From: Nocardia sp. NBC_00416
GTDB lineage: Bacteria > Actinomycetota > Actinomycetes > Mycobacteriales > Mycobacteriaceae
DNA length: 64,000 nt
Assembly: GCF_036032445.1 (NCBI RefSeq)
Contig: NZ_CP107932.1
Span: 5,954,501-6,018,500, forward strand
Reading direction: 5' to 3'
Within the stretch, counting starts at the first letter, position 1. The number at the start of each line of letters is the position of its first letter. This document shows positions 36,631 to 45,682 of this stretch, piece by piece. The position numbers were made by a program, and so were the translations under genes. Under the pieces are notes generated by a model that worked only from the letters and a program-made list of their open reading frames with translations, had not been told where the DNA came from and did not search any database.

Positions 36631-38010
36631 ATGAACGAGATGGACAAGGAACTGGCGGAATTCGTTTCGGCCGCGGCGGTAGAACTGGGTGTGCCGGGTG
36701 TGGCGGTGGGGATCTGGGCCGATGGGCGGGAGCACATCGTATGCCACGGGGTGACGAGTGTGCGGAATCCGCTCCCGGTCGATCGGGACACCGGGTTCGT
36801 CATCGGGTCGGTGAGCAAGACGTTCACCGCGACCGCGCTCATGCGGCTCGTCGATCAAGGGCTCGTGGAGCTGGACGCGCCGGTGCGACGCTATGTTCCG
36901 GAATTCGCCGGGCCCGCCGTCGCGGCGCACGAGGTCACGGTGTCGCAGCTGCTCAACCACACCGCCGGTTTGGAATGGAAGTTGAGCGCCGATACCGGAG
37001 AAGGGGAGGACGCGCTCGCCCGGCACGCGGAGCTGCTCGCGGCGGCCCCGTTGGTCGCGGAACCGGGTACCCGCCCGTCCTACAGCCAGGCCGGTTTCAA
37101 CCTGGCGGGCCGGATCATCGAGAACGTCACCGGCCGGACCTTCGAACAAGCCGTCCGCACCCTACTGTTCGAGCCCCTCGGTCTGGCGGACAGTGACTAC
37201 GCGCTCAACGACGTGATGACCCGCCGGTTCGCGGTGGGACACAACGCGGACGACACGGGTGCGCTCGCGGTCGCCACGCAGTGGAAGGACAACCGCTCCA
37301 ACAATCCCGGTGGCGGTGTGGTGTCCTCGGTCGGCGACCTGCTCCGGTGGGCGCGTTTCCACCTCGGCGACGGACGCACCGCCGAGGGCGAACGGATGCT
37401 GTCCGCCGAACTCCTGCGCCGTATGCGGGTCGAGACGGTGGAACTGCGTGGCAGCACACTGGGCGATGCGTTCGGCATCTGCTGGTTCCTGCGGGAGGTG
37501 GACGGTGTCGCGATCATCGGGCACGGCGGGTCGGGCAACGGCCAGTTCGCCGATCTGCTGATCGTGCCCGAACGGAATTTCGCCGTGATCGTGATGTCCA
37601 ACGCGGGCCCGGACGCGGGCCTCGAATTCGATCGCGGTGTGGTGCGGTGGGCGTTGGCGCGTTATCTCGGTGTGGTGGAACACGATCCGGAGCCGTTGCC
37701 CTACGACGCGGCGCGCGCGGCGGAGATCCTCGGGGATTACGAGAACGAGATGATGCGACTCACCCTCGAAACCGACGGTTCCGGTGTGACGATCGGATGC
37801 GCCATCAAACCGGAGGTCCGGGCCGCGGCGGAGACCGAGCTGCCGCCCGACCTGCCGCCCGCGGCCCTCGGCCTGCTGCCCGGCGACGCCGACGAATACA
37901 TCGTGACCGCCGGTGGCCTGGTGGGACAGCGCGGGTACTTTACCCGGGACGAGTCCGGCGGTGTGGTGGGAATCGACCTCGCCGGCCGGTTGTTCAACCG
38001 GGCCCGGTGA
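36631..38010 (+). CDS. Beta-lactamase-family serine hydrolase (class C/esterase type)
   Basis: A 459-aa enzyme with the penicillin-recognising fold. The SxxK motif is SVSK (Ser60-Lys63), the second motif is YSQ (Tyr151, where class C enzymes have YxN), and the third is HGG (His298). No signal peptide is evident, so a cytosolic esterase, amidase or D-peptidase role is more likely than a periplasmic beta-lactamase. The C-terminal 110 residues form an additional domain. It heads an operon with a MerR regulator 42 bases downstream and has a MerR-type operator directly upstream, so an effector-inducible hydrolase is plausible. ATG at 36631 or in-frame ATG at 36640. Confidence 0.9.
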   Translation: MNEMDKELAEFVSAAAVELGVPGVAVGIWADGREHIVCHGVTSVRNPLPVDRDTGFVIGSVSKTFTATALMRLVDQGLVELDAPVRRYVPEFAGPAVAAHEVTVSQLLNHTAGLEWKLSADTGEGEDALARHAELLAAAPLVAEPGTRPSYSQAGFNLAGRIIENVTGRTFEQAVRTLLFEPLGLADSDYALNDVMTRRFAVGHNADDTGALAVATQWKDNRSNNPGGGVVSSVGDLLRWARFHLGDGRTAEGERMLSAELLRRMRVETVELRGSTLGDAFGICWFLREVDGVAIIGHGGSGNGQFADLLIVPERNFAVIVMSNAGPDAGLEFDRGVVRWALARYLGVVEHDPEPLPYDAARAAEILGDYENEMMRLTLETDGSGVTIGCAIKPEVRAAAETELPPDLPPAALGLLPGDADEYIVTAGGLVGQRGYFTRDESGGVVGIDLAGRLFNRAR

Positions 38011-38052
38011 CGAGTGCGTCGCGTGGCACCGACTCGTCGGAAGGGAACATCC

Positions 38053-38781
38053 GTGATCACCATCGGTCAGCTCGCGCGGTACGCGGGCGTCACGACCAAG
38101 GCCGTGCGCGTCTATCACGAGCGCGGGCTACTTCCCGAGCCGTCGCGCGACTCCTCCGGGTATCGGCGCTACAGTGCCGAAGACGCGGTCGAACTGGTCA
38201 AGATCAAGACGCTGGCCCGGGCGGGGGTGCCGCTGGCGCGTATCAAGGAGTTGCTGGCCGCCGATCCGGACGACTTCGCGGCGGCGGTCGCCGAGATCGA
38301 TTCCGCGCTCGTCGAACGCGCCGCGGAGATCCGGCGAACCCGCGAGCGGATAGCCGAGCTGGATGGCGGCGACCGGCTCTTCGTATCCGGCGAGGTCGCC
38401 GAGTACCTGCAGCGTCTGCGGCGGCTCGGCGCGAGCGCGCGGGCCGCCCGGATGGAGCGCGATATCTGGATACTGCTGCAATCGGTCGCCCCGGAGCAGG
38501 CGGCGGGCTGGGTCGCCGACAAATTGGATGCCCTGGACGATCCGGAGTTCGCCGCCCTGTACCTCGACTACGACGCCGCGTTCGACTGGCCGGCCGCCGA
38601 CCCGCGACTGCCGGAACTCGCGGACCGCACCGCACGGTGGCTGGCGGGCAGAGCCGGTGGAGCGGGCCGGACGACCCCGGCGCTGGACCCGGAACTGCTC
38701 CGCCTGGTGACCGACTCTGTCGGCGTCACCTCACCCGCGTGGGATCGGCTGACGGGTCTCGCGCGCAACTCTGTCGGCTGA
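38053..38781 (+). CDS. MerR family transcriptional regulator
   Basis: A 242-aa regulator. The N-terminal winged HTH is typical: ITIGQLARYAGVTTKAVRVY, then HERGLLPEPSRDSSGYRRYS and VELVKIKTLARAGVPLARIKELL, followed by a long dimerisation helix (residues about 75-115). The C-terminal domain is an effector-binding type without the cysteine pattern of metal sensors, so an organic ligand is more likely. The start is GTG at 38053, six bases after AAGGGA. It is the second gene of an operon with the serine hydrolase and probably controls that operon through the dyad at 36596-36616. Confidence 0.9.
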   Translation: MITIGQLARYAGVTTKAVRVYHERGLLPEPSRDSSGYRRYSAEDAVELVKIKTLARAGVPLARIKELLAADPDDFAAAVAEIDSALVERAAEIRRTRERIAELDGGDRLFVSGEVAEYLQRLRRLGASARAARMERDIWILLQSVAPEQAAGWVADKLDALDDPEFAALYLDYDAAFDWPAADPRLPELADRTARWLAGRAGGAGRTTPALDPELLRLVTDSVGVTSPAWDRLTGLARNSVG

Positions 38782-38810
38782 GGCCGGCATCCCGTCCGGA
38801 ACCGGGTGCG

Positions 38811-40328
38811 TTACCCGTGCCGGAATCGGAAAACCGTGCGCGCCAACCGCAGTCGCCGCACATTCCGGTTGAAACTGGACAGGCCCAGCGGTTCGCCGTA
38901 CCGGTTGCGGGCGATGGACAGGGTCCGGCTGAATTCGCGCAGACCGTGCACGCCGTGGCTGTGCCCCTGACCGTATTCGCCGAGCCCGCCGAACGGCAGC
39001 GCCGGGATGCTGGCGTAGGTGGTGGCCGTATTGACCGTGACCACCCCGGCCCGCAGCCGTTCGGCGTAGATTTCGACCTCGGCGATATCGCGGGTGAACA
39101 CCGATACCGCGATACCTCGTCCGGCGTCGTTGATGCGGGTGACCGCGTCGTCCAGATCGCGCACCTTGTTCACGATGAGGACCGGACCGATGCCCTCCTC
39201 GGTGATCGCGATGCTCTCCTCCGGCACATCGACCAGCACGATGGGCTCGACGTAGGGTTCACGAATCGAATCCAGTCCGCCGACCACCGCGCGTCCGCCC
39301 CGTGCCAGCGCGTCGCGGACCTGTTTGCGCACCACCTCGGTCTGCGATTCCAGGATCATCGGCCCGTAGGACGAGCGCCGGTCCGCTCCCGGGCGCAACG
39401 CTTTCGCCCGGCTGACCACCAGATTCAGGAACTGGTCGTAGACCGAGGCGGCGACGTAGGCGCGCTGGACGCCGGTCGCGTTCTGGCCCGCGTTGGCCAT
39501 CGCCCCGAAAACCGCGGCGTCGGCGGCGTCGTCGAGCTTCGCGTCGACGTGCACGATCATCGCGCCCTTGCCGGAGTTCTCGACCACCACCGGCGTCAAG
39601 GTCTGGGCGCACAGTGAGATCACCTCGCGGCCGTCGGCCTCCGGCCCCGCGTACGCGATCTTGTCGACGCCGGCCCGGCACAGCGCGGCGGCGGTGGAAT
39701 CGTCGCCGGTGACGGCCGCGAGGACGGGCCGGTCGGGGGCGATCTCACGCCACGTATCGGCCAGCCACAGTCCGGTGCCGCTGGTCACCTCGTGCGGTTT
39801 GAAGATCACCGAGTTTCCCGCGGCCATGGCGTAGGCGATCGAACCCATGGGCGTGAAAACCGGGTTCTGCCAGGGGCCGATAACGCCGATCACCCCCAGT
39901 GGGAGATACCCCACCGAGGCCCGCTGGTTGCGGGTCAGCCAGTTCGAGGCCAGCGTGCGCCTGCTCAGCGCCCGGCTGGCGTTGCGGGCCGCCCACTCCA
40001 GGTTCTCGACGGCGAGCATCACCTCGATCGCGGCGTCGGCCTCGGGCTTACCCGTTTCGTCGCGCAGGATGTCCACCAGTTGAGCGGCTCGGCGCGTGAT
40101 GATCCGTTTCCACTCCAGCAGCAGTCGCTTGCGGGTTCCGAAACCAGCTGTCGACCACCAGTTCTCGACGGTTCGCGCGGCATGCACCGCGCGTTCGAGT
40201 TCGCTGGGGCCGGCAACGGCATAACTGCCCACGACCTCGCCGGTACGGGGGTCGTGGGATGTGAGCACGCTCGGTCGGCCGGATCCTCCCGAACGCGCCG
40301 CCACCTCGGGCTGCGCGGTATCGGCCAT
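38811..40328 (-). CDS. Aldehyde dehydrogenase-like protein lacking the catalytic cysteine
   Basis: A 505-aa protein with full ALDH architecture: NAD-binding domain (GVIGVIGPWQNPVFTPMGS, then AAGNSVIFKP), general-base segment VVENSGKGAMIV (Glu retained) and C-terminal bridging region (LPFGGLGEYGQGHSHG). At the nucleophile, where active enzymes have NAGQxC, this protein reads NAGQNATGVQR, with Ala at residue 284. The usual FTGS NAD motif is also altered (AYAGPEADG). Classical aldehyde oxidation should be impossible. It could be a non-catalytic paralogue or act by another mechanism. The ATG at 40328 is chosen because homology starts there; the upstream open frame is intergenic. Confidence 0.87.
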   Translation of the reverse strand: MADTAQPEVAARSGGSGRPSVLTSHDPRTGEVVGSYAVAGPSELERAVHAARTVENWWSTAGFGTRKRLLLEWKRIITRRAAQLVDILRDETGKPEADAAIEVMLAVENLEWAARNASRALSRRTLASNWLTRNQRASVGYLPLGVIGVIGPWQNPVFTPMGSIAYAMAAGNSVIFKPHEVTSGTGLWLADTWREIAPDRPVLAAVTGDDSTAAALCRAGVDKIAYAGPEADGREVISLCAQTLTPVVVENSGKGAMIVHVDAKLDDAADAAVFGAMANAGQNATGVQRAYVAASVYDQFLNLVVSRAKALRPGADRRSSYGPMILESQTEVVRKQVRDALARGGRAVVGGLDSIREPYVEPIVLVDVPEESIAITEEGIGPVLIVNKVRDLDDAVTRINDAGRGIAVSVFTRDIAEVEIYAERLRAGVVTVNTATTYASIPALPFGGLGEYGQGHSHGVHGLREFSRTLSIARNRYGEPLGLSSFNRNVRRLRLARTVFRFRHG

Positions 40329-40594
40329 GAAAGTCAGATTATGGTGGTGGCGTAGCGCCGACAAGACACCGACACTGCCAATGGACTGTCCTTGCACCGC
40401 CGACCAGCGTGGATGACCGGCCACGGCGCTGCTGTGAGCAAAGGCACAATTGATTCGGGCCGGCTCGGGGTAAGGGCGGCGCTCCGGTGCGCGATAACCC
40501 AGCCGGTAACATCGCGCCCTGCGCCAGGGATCATCCAGCGGGATACCGATGCGCCGGTTACCCCGCAGCCAGTCCGGCCGATAGTGGAGAGTTG

Positions 40595-41731
40595 ATGCCG
40601 AGTTCGAACGAAGCCGGGACAGCCGCCGGCGAGAATGCCCCGCCGACTCGGTCGGTGGATTCCCGCCCGCCCGGTGTCGATCCATCGAAGTCCGGGACCG
40701 GCGGTGCCGAGGCGGCCGCCGGACAGATCCACACCAACGGCATCGCGCCCGCCGCGACCGCGTCCGCGGATGCCGTCCGGGTCGAGGACATCACCAAATC
40801 CTTCGGCGATGTGCACGCGTTGCGCGGTATCAGCTTCTCGGCCGCGCGCGGCAGCGTGCTCGGGATCCTGGGCCCCAACGGCGCGGGCAAGACCACCAGC
40901 GTCAAGATTCTGTCCACCCTGCTGCGTCCCGACTCCGGGACCGCGGTCGTGGCCGGTCGCGATATCCGGCAGGACCCGGCGGGGGTGCGCCGGTCGATCA
41001 TGATGACCGGTCAGTACGCCGCCCTCGACGAGAATCTGTCGGGACGGGAGAACCTCGAACTGTTCGGCCGGCTGATGGGTCTGAGCAAGTCCGCGGCGCG
41101 TAAGCGCGCCGACGCGTTGCTCGCCGAATTCGACCTGGTCGCCTCCGGTCGCCGCCCGGTGCGCCAGTATTCCGGCGGTATGCGGCGGCGGGTGGATATC
41201 GCCTGCGGCCTGGTGGTCCGGCCGGAGGTGGTGTTCCTCGACGAACCGACCACCGGTCTCGACCCGCGCAGCCGCCAGGGCGTGTGGGATCTGGTGAGCG
41301 CGCTGAAGGAACAGGGGATCACCGTCCTGCTGACCACCCAGTACCTCGAAGAAGCCGATGTGCTGTCGGACAACATCATCGTGATCGACAAGGGCACCGT
41401 GATCGCGGAGGGCACCGCCGACGAACTCAAGGAGAAGACCGGCGGCAGCTACTGCGAGGTCGTACCGCTGGACCCGACCAAGTTGAGTCTCGCCGCCGCC
41501 GCCCTCGGCGATCTGGTTCCGCCCACGGTATCGGCCGACTCGGCCGGTGCCGAACGGCTGTCCATCCCCGCCCCGGACGGCGCCGCGACACTGGCCGAGG
41601 CGCTGCGTCGCCTGGACGCCGCCGGTATCGCGCTGGCCGATATCGGGCTGCGCCGGCCCTCGCTCGACGATGTGTTCCTGTCCATCACCGGCCACTCGGG
41701 CCAGGCCGACGAGCCGGGTGACCCGGCGTGA
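40595..41731 (+). CDS. ABC exporter ATP-binding protein (DrrA-like)
   Basis: A 378-aa ATPase of the daunorubicin-resistance/antibiotic exporter class. An unusual 65-residue polar N-terminal extension precedes the domain. Walker A GPNGAGKTT (about residues 93-101), Q-loop TGQYAALDE, signature YSGGMRRR (about 191-198), Walker B VVFLDEPTTGLD (about 211-222) and H-loop TTQYLEEAD are all present, and the C-terminal RPSLDDVFLSITGH is typical of DrrA. Substrate unknown. It is the first gene of a three-gene operon, overlapping the next gene by four bases. GGAGAG precedes the ATG. Confidence 0.93.
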   Translation: MPSSNEAGTAAGENAPPTRSVDSRPPGVDPSKSGTGGAEAAAGQIHTNGIAPAATASADAVRVEDITKSFGDVHALRGISFSAARGSVLGILGPNGAGKTTSVKILSTLLRPDSGTAVVAGRDIRQDPAGVRRSIMMTGQYAALDENLSGRENLELFGRLMGLSKSAARKRADALLAEFDLVASGRRPVRQYSGGMRRRVDIACGLVVRPEVVFLDEPTTGLDPRSRQGVWDLVSALKEQGITVLLTTQYLEEADVLSDNIIVIDKGTVIAEGTADELKEKTGGSYCEVVPLDPTKLSLAAAALGDLVPPTVSADSAGAERLSIPAPDGAATLAEALRRLDAAGIALADIGLRRPSLDDVFLSITGHSGQADEPGDPA

Positions 41732-42537
41732 GCGCTCCCGCCGTGTCCCGTGCCGACCTGTTCGCCGAACTCCCGCCGACGCGGGTGTCCTCGTTCGCGC
41801 AGTGGCGGGCGCTGACCGGCCGCATCGTCTGGACCATGGCCACCAAGGGCGAACTGATCGCCGCGATTCTGACGCCGCTGGTCTTCACCGTCGGTTTCTA
41901 TCTGCCGCTGCGCTATGTCATGCAGTTCCAGGGCATCGATTACGCGCAGTTCGTCATGCCGATCGTGGTGTTGCAGACCATGGCGTTCACCATGATGTCG
42001 AATGCGCAGCTGGCCGCCTTCGAGGCGCTCACCGGATTCAGTACCCGGCTGCAGACCATGCCGATCGGGCTACTCGTGCCGCTGGCCTCGCGGATCGCCG
42101 CCGGATTGGTCCGCTCGGTCGTCTCCCTCACCGCGGCCCTGATCTACGGCCACCTCATCGGTTTCGAATTCACCGCCGGGTGGGGACAGACGGTCGGGTT
42201 CTGTGCCTTCGCGATCGCCGTCGGAACCTTCCTGGCGATCGGAGCCGACGGGCTGGGCAGCCTGACCAAGAGCCCGGAATCACTGAGTCAGGCCCTCACC
42301 CTGCCGACCTTGATCTTCGGCATGATGTCGTGCGGTTTCGTTCCCGAGACCGGATTCCCGGAATGGGTCCGGCCGTTCGTGCGCAACCAACCCATCACCC
42401 AGTGGGCTTACACGCTGCGGGATATGGCCGGTGACGGCGTGACCTGGGAGGTGCTGCGGGTGGGATTGCTGTGGCTGTTCGCGGCGGCCGCGGTGTTCAC
42501 GCCGTTCGCGATCTGGGCGAGTGTGAGGCGAGCATGA
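41728..42537 (+). CDS. ABC exporter permease (DrrB-like, ABC-2 type)
   Basis: A 269-aa inner-membrane protein with about six predicted transmembrane segments (for example LIAAILTPLVFTVGFYLPLR and VVLQTMAFTMMSNAQLAAF). The C-terminal FVPETGFPEWVRPFVRNQPI loop is typical of DrrB/ABC-2 permeases. GTG start overlaps the ATPase stop (GTGA), and the stop overlaps the next ATG, indicating translational coupling. It should pair with the following permease and the DrrA-like ATPase to export a hydrophobic compound or lipid. Confidence 0.9.
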   Translation: MSAPAVSRADLFAELPPTRVSSFAQWRALTGRIVWTMATKGELIAAILTPLVFTVGFYLPLRYVMQFQGIDYAQFVMPIVVLQTMAFTMMSNAQLAAFEALTGFSTRLQTMPIGLLVPLASRIAAGLVRSVVSLTAALIYGHLIGFEFTAGWGQTVGFCAFAIAVGTFLAIGADGLGSLTKSPESLSQALTLPTLIFGMMSCGFVPETGFPEWVRPFVRNQPITQWAYTLRDMAGDGVTWEVLRVGLLWLFAAAAVFTPFAIWASVRRA

Positions 42538-43406
42538 GTGTCATCGATACGTCCGCGGCCACCGAAGCGGGCGGCCGGGTAGCGCACGGCACCGCGATCG
42601 AGTTCCCGAAGGTCGACCCGCGGCCCGAGAAATCGCCGGTGACCTGGGCGGTGCACAGTTCGATCCAGTGCAAGCGGCTGTTGACGGCCTGGCTGCGCGA
42701 TCCGGCGACGACCATCCAGACGATCGTGTACCCGGCGCTGACCCTGGTCATGTTCTGGATCGTGCTCGACGATTCCATCTCCAGTTTCACCGGCCGGCCC
42801 GCCATCTACGGCACCGTCCCGATGATCACCCTCGTCGCGGCGATGACCGGCGCGGTGGTGAGTGCGCTGGGGTTCAAAGCCGAGAAGGTCACCGGGCTGC
42901 TCGGCCGGTTCTGGACCATGCCGATCCATCGGGCGGCGGGCCTGACCGGCCGGCTGCTCGCCGAGGCGATCCGGGTGCTGATCACCACGCTGATCGTGCT
43001 CGCGGTGGGCTACTGTCTCGGTTTCCGATTCGAACAGGGGTTGTTGGCCGCGCTCGGGCTCATCGGTATCCCGATCCTGTTCGGCATCGGTTTCGCGGTG
43101 TTCATCACCGCGATCGCCACCTTCACCGAAGGCGCGCTGCTCGTCCAGGCCGTCGGGATCGTCACCAACCTGCTGCTCTTCTTCAACTCCGGTTTCGTAC
43201 CGGTCTTCGCCTACCCGACCTGGTTGCGGTCCACGGTGGAGAACCAGCCGATGAGCTGCGCCATCGAGGCGATGAAGGGTCTGTCCTTCGGCGGCCCGGT
43301 CGCCGAACCGCTCGTCGACACCCTGCTGTGGGTCGGCGGCGTACTCCTGGTGTTCGGCTATCCCGCGGTCCGCGGCTACCGGAAGGCCGCCGAAACCGGC
43401 GGCTGA
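42534..43406 (+). CDS. ABC exporter permease (DrrC-like, ABC-2 type)
   Basis: A 290-aa ABC-2 membrane protein. After a 40-residue polar N-terminus come about six hydrophobic segments, with the family signature FFNSGFVPVFAYPTWLRSTVENQPMSC near the C-terminus (parallel to the FVPETGFPEW motif of its partner). The ATG at 42534 overlaps the previous stop codon. It completes the DrrABC-type exporter. No drug- or lipid-synthesis gene is adjacent, so the cargo is unknown. Confidence 0.9.
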   Translation: MSVIDTSAATEAGGRVAHGTAIEFPKVDPRPEKSPVTWAVHSSIQCKRLLTAWLRDPATTIQTIVYPALTLVMFWIVLDDSISSFTGRPAIYGTVPMITLVAAMTGAVVSALGFKAEKVTGLLGRFWTMPIHRAAGLTGRLLAEAIRVLITTLIVLAVGYCLGFRFEQGLLAALGLIGIPILFGIGFAVFITAIATFTEGALLVQAVGIVTNLLLFFNSGFVPVFAYPTWLRSTVENQPMSCAIEAMKGLSFGGPVAEPLVDTLLWVGGVLLVFGYPAVRGYRKAAETGG

Positions 43407-43416
43407 TCCGGGGCGG

Positions 43417-44628
43417 TTACTTCCGGGAGCCGGTCGCCCGGGTCTCGGAAGTAGCCGGTGCGAACGGGTAGCCGACCCAGCGGTCGCGGTGGGTCCAGCC
43501 GACGAGGTCGTAGCGCCAGTGGAACGGCCAGGTGCGGGAGACCGTGTTGAACAGGACGGCGCCCAGCGCCGCGTAGTCGTCGTGCGCCGAGAGCAGGGCG
43601 TGCCGGCCGCGCGGCGACGCGGAGAAGAAGGAATCGAACATGGCGACGGACTGCTCGGTGGTCAGCCGGCCCAGACCCCACAGTCCGCGCATCCGCATCC
43701 AATAGGTGAGCCGGGCCCGCCACGGCCACAACGCGGCGACGGCGTCCTCGCCGGCCCGGATCGCCTCGACCGCGGTATCGGCCAGCGCGAAGGAGTCGGC
43801 GACGCTGTAGCCGGTACACGGATGCATCATCCCGCCCCGCGAACCGAACGGCACCACCCGGCCGACGCCCTTGCGGGGCGGCGGGGTGTCGAGCGGATAG
43901 TGGGCGGCCTCGCTCGGCTCCTCGCCGGTCAGCACGATCCCGTGCGCGGCGAGGCGGCTGAGCGTGCGTTTACGGAGTTCGTGCTGCGGCATGCCTCCGC
44001 GCAATCCCAGGCTGGTCTCCTCGAAGATCACGGTCCCGTCGCCGAGCGGCACCGAGTACAGGAACGACGGCGGCTCATCCGGTCCGGCCCCGTTCTCCGG
44101 CCGCCAATCCAGCAGCAGCCCCTCACCGTCGCCGACCATGGGGGCGGCCGTTTCGGCGGCGACGAAGATCCCGTGCGCGCTGGCGGCGCGGCGGTCGCCG
44201 AGCGGCGGCATACCGCGCGAATCGACCACCACCGCCGCGCCGATTATCGTGCCGTCGGCGAGTTCGACCTCATGGGCGTCCACCCGCGTCGCGCGGCCCG
44301 TGTACACCCGGGCGTCGTCGAGCGGCAGCGCGTCGCGCAGCCGCGGCTTCGACAGCACGCAATAGGGGCGTTCGACCTTGATCTCGGAAGTCGTCCAGAC
44401 CACCGGCGCCGGGATCCGGCTCGCGATCACACTGGGCGGCAACCACTCCGGGAGCTCATCGATCCAGCAGGAGAAGGTCGGCGGCCACAAACGGTCCGGG
44501 CGGGGGTCGACGGCGGCCACCCGAAGGCCCGCCACCGTGGCGCGGTGAGCGAGGGCGCGCCCCGACGGGCCCAGCCCGACGACACAGATATCGAACTCCC
44601 GGACCGCGCTGTCTGCCATGTAATGCAT
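43417..44628 (-). CDS. Lycopene cyclase-family flavoprotein
   Basis: A 403-aa FAD/NAD(P)-dependent protein related to CrtY/CrtL lycopene beta-cyclases. It begins with a dinucleotide-binding fold (ICVVGLGPSGRALAHRA, about residues 14-30), and has the cyclase-type FEETSL (about 209-214), PLDTPPP and GGMMHPCTGYSVA segments. It would cyclise linear carotenoid ends, giving pigmented carotenoids. No other carotenoid gene is adjacent. Start either ATG 44628 or 44619; neither has a strong ribosome site. Confidence 0.82.
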   Translation of the reverse strand: MHYMADSAVREFDICVVGLGPSGRALAHRATVAGLRVAAVDPRPDRLWPPTFSCWIDELPEWLPPSVIASRIPAPVVWTTSEIKVERPYCVLSKPRLRDALPLDDARVYTGRATRVDAHEVELADGTIIGAAVVVDSRGMPPLGDRRAASAHGIFVAAETAAPMVGDGEGLLLDWRPENGAGPDEPPSFLYSVPLGDGTVIFEETSLGLRGGMPQHELRKRTLSRLAAHGIVLTGEEPSEAAHYPLDTPPPRKGVGRVVPFGSRGGMMHPCTGYSVADSFALADTAVEAIRAGEDAVAALWPWRARLTYWMRMRGLWGLGRLTTEQSVAMFDSFFSASPRGRHALLSAHDDYAALGAVLFNTVSRTWPFHWRYDLVGWTHRDRWVGYPFAPATSETRATGSRK

Positions 44629-44743
44629 TCAACGGCCTGATCCCGAGGAGAGCAATAAGCGTGGCCTCCGGCAGCCCGATCGCCGCTGGTGAACCTCCGA
44701 TATCCCGGCACGACCCACCACTGCTCGCCCCCGGCCTCGGTAT

Positions 44744-45223
44744 TCAGTTCTTCGGAGTAACCCAGGTCGTGATCTGCGCATGCACGACTTCCCGCCCGGT
44801 CTTGTCATAGATCGCGACCGGGACCGTCACGTCCTGCCCCTCGGTGATCGCCGTGAAGTCCGGGATCTCGGTGAGTTCGGCCACCGCCCGCAGGCCCGTC
44901 GTCGCTTTCGTCAGGTACTGGACCTGCATCCCTTTGGGGATCCAGCGGTGTGTGGTGGGTACCGTCGCCTCGCTCAGCATGCCCATCGCGATCTCGGCCA
45001 GGTTGCAGGCGGCGATTGCGTGGAAGGTGCCCAGATGGTTGTGGACGCCGAACCATTTCGGTGCTCTGACCTCGCACAAGCCCGGTTCCAGCCGGATCAC
45101 GCGGGGTAGCACGGTGGCGAAGTACGGCACGCGGGCCACCATCGACAGGGAGAAGAGGCCGTGGCCCAGGGGGTTGTCCGGCAGTTTTCGCCAGCCGCGG
45201 TAGGTGCCGGTCTCGTTGGTCAT
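44744..45223 (-). CDS. DUF4442 hotdog-fold thioesterase-like protein
   Basis: A 159-aa protein of the DUF4442 (hotdog) family, usually thought to be acyl-CoA thioesterases or acyl-binding proteins. The motif region W-FGVHNHLGTFHAIAACNLAE (helix entry with H-N-H-G-T) and the beta-strand ending ITTWVTPKN fit a single hotdog unit. The ATG is directly adjacent to a long palindrome (45224-45255), so the gene is probably tightly regulated and possibly leaderless. A fatty-acyl-responsive TetR regulator is the likely binder. Confidence 0.85.
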   Translation of the reverse strand: MTNETGTYRGWRKLPDNPLGHGLFSLSMVARVPYFATVLPRVIRLEPGLCEVRAPKWFGVHNHLGTFHAIAACNLAEIAMGMLSEATVPTTHRWIPKGMQVQYLTKATTGLRAVAELTEIPDFTAITEGQDVTVPVAIYDKTGREVVHAQITTWVTPKN

Positions 45224-45255
45224 ACCACTATCTTACTCATCGGTAAGATAGTGGT
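45224..45255. promoter_or_regulatory. Perfect operator-like palindrome abutting the thioesterase start
   Basis: Two 13-base arms (ACCACTATCTTAC and its complement) flank the spacer TCATCG. The centre reads TTACTCATCGGTAA, resembling TTAC-N6-GTAA operators recognised by mycobacterial TetR-type lipid regulators. It begins one base upstream of the thioesterase ATG (minus strand) and lies about 45 bases before the S10 promoter. Confidence 0.7.
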
Positions 45256-45682
45256 GCGCTGCTATGGTTCAGCGAGTGCCCGACCTCGGCCGACCCCGAT
45301 TTGAAACGGCTCGGGGGGCTCGTGCATACTGTTCGGGTTGCCTTGCCCCGGGTGGCGGTTGTTTCTGTGAAACGACCAGGCCGGGCGGGGTGAGCAAAAC
45401 CAGCGAGTACCCCACCTTTTGTGGTGTGGGTGCGTCCGGGACACAGTTCCGAAGGCCGCGATCGAAGTTTTCTTCCGGGGCCGAGGAATGAGCGGAGGGG
45501 CGACACGCCCGACCGCGTGGACCGGAGAACCATGACAGATGAACAGCGGCGAGGACTGGGCGGTGCCCGGTCGTGGTCTCCACTGAGACGTCATCGTGTG
45601 TTCGGGCTGTGCAAATGAAGGTGGTACGGAGCCGTCGCCGGTTTCCGGATCACGGACGAAAGCGGAGAAAAGGACACTTAGC
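45256..45682 (+). other. Promoter and long leader of the S10 operon
   Basis: About 430 bases with no convincing gene. A promoter-like pair is at 45301-45330. The remainder would be a roughly 345-base untranslated leader before rpsJ, consistent with autogenous or growth-rate control of ribosomal operons. No specific L4-binding structure was identified. Confidence 0.55.
45301..45330 (+). promoter_or_regulatory. Predicted sigma-70-type promoter of the S10 operon
   Basis: TTGAAA at 45301-45306 and CATACT at 45325-45330 with an 18-bp spacer. Both hexamers match the housekeeping consensus at five of six or four of six positions. Confidence 0.6.

Noticed and set aside
37281..39617. Long plus-strand frame spanning the serine hydrolase, MerR and ALDH genes
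   Set aside because: It crosses three real genes in the wrong frame and encodes an Arg-rich, motif-free product.
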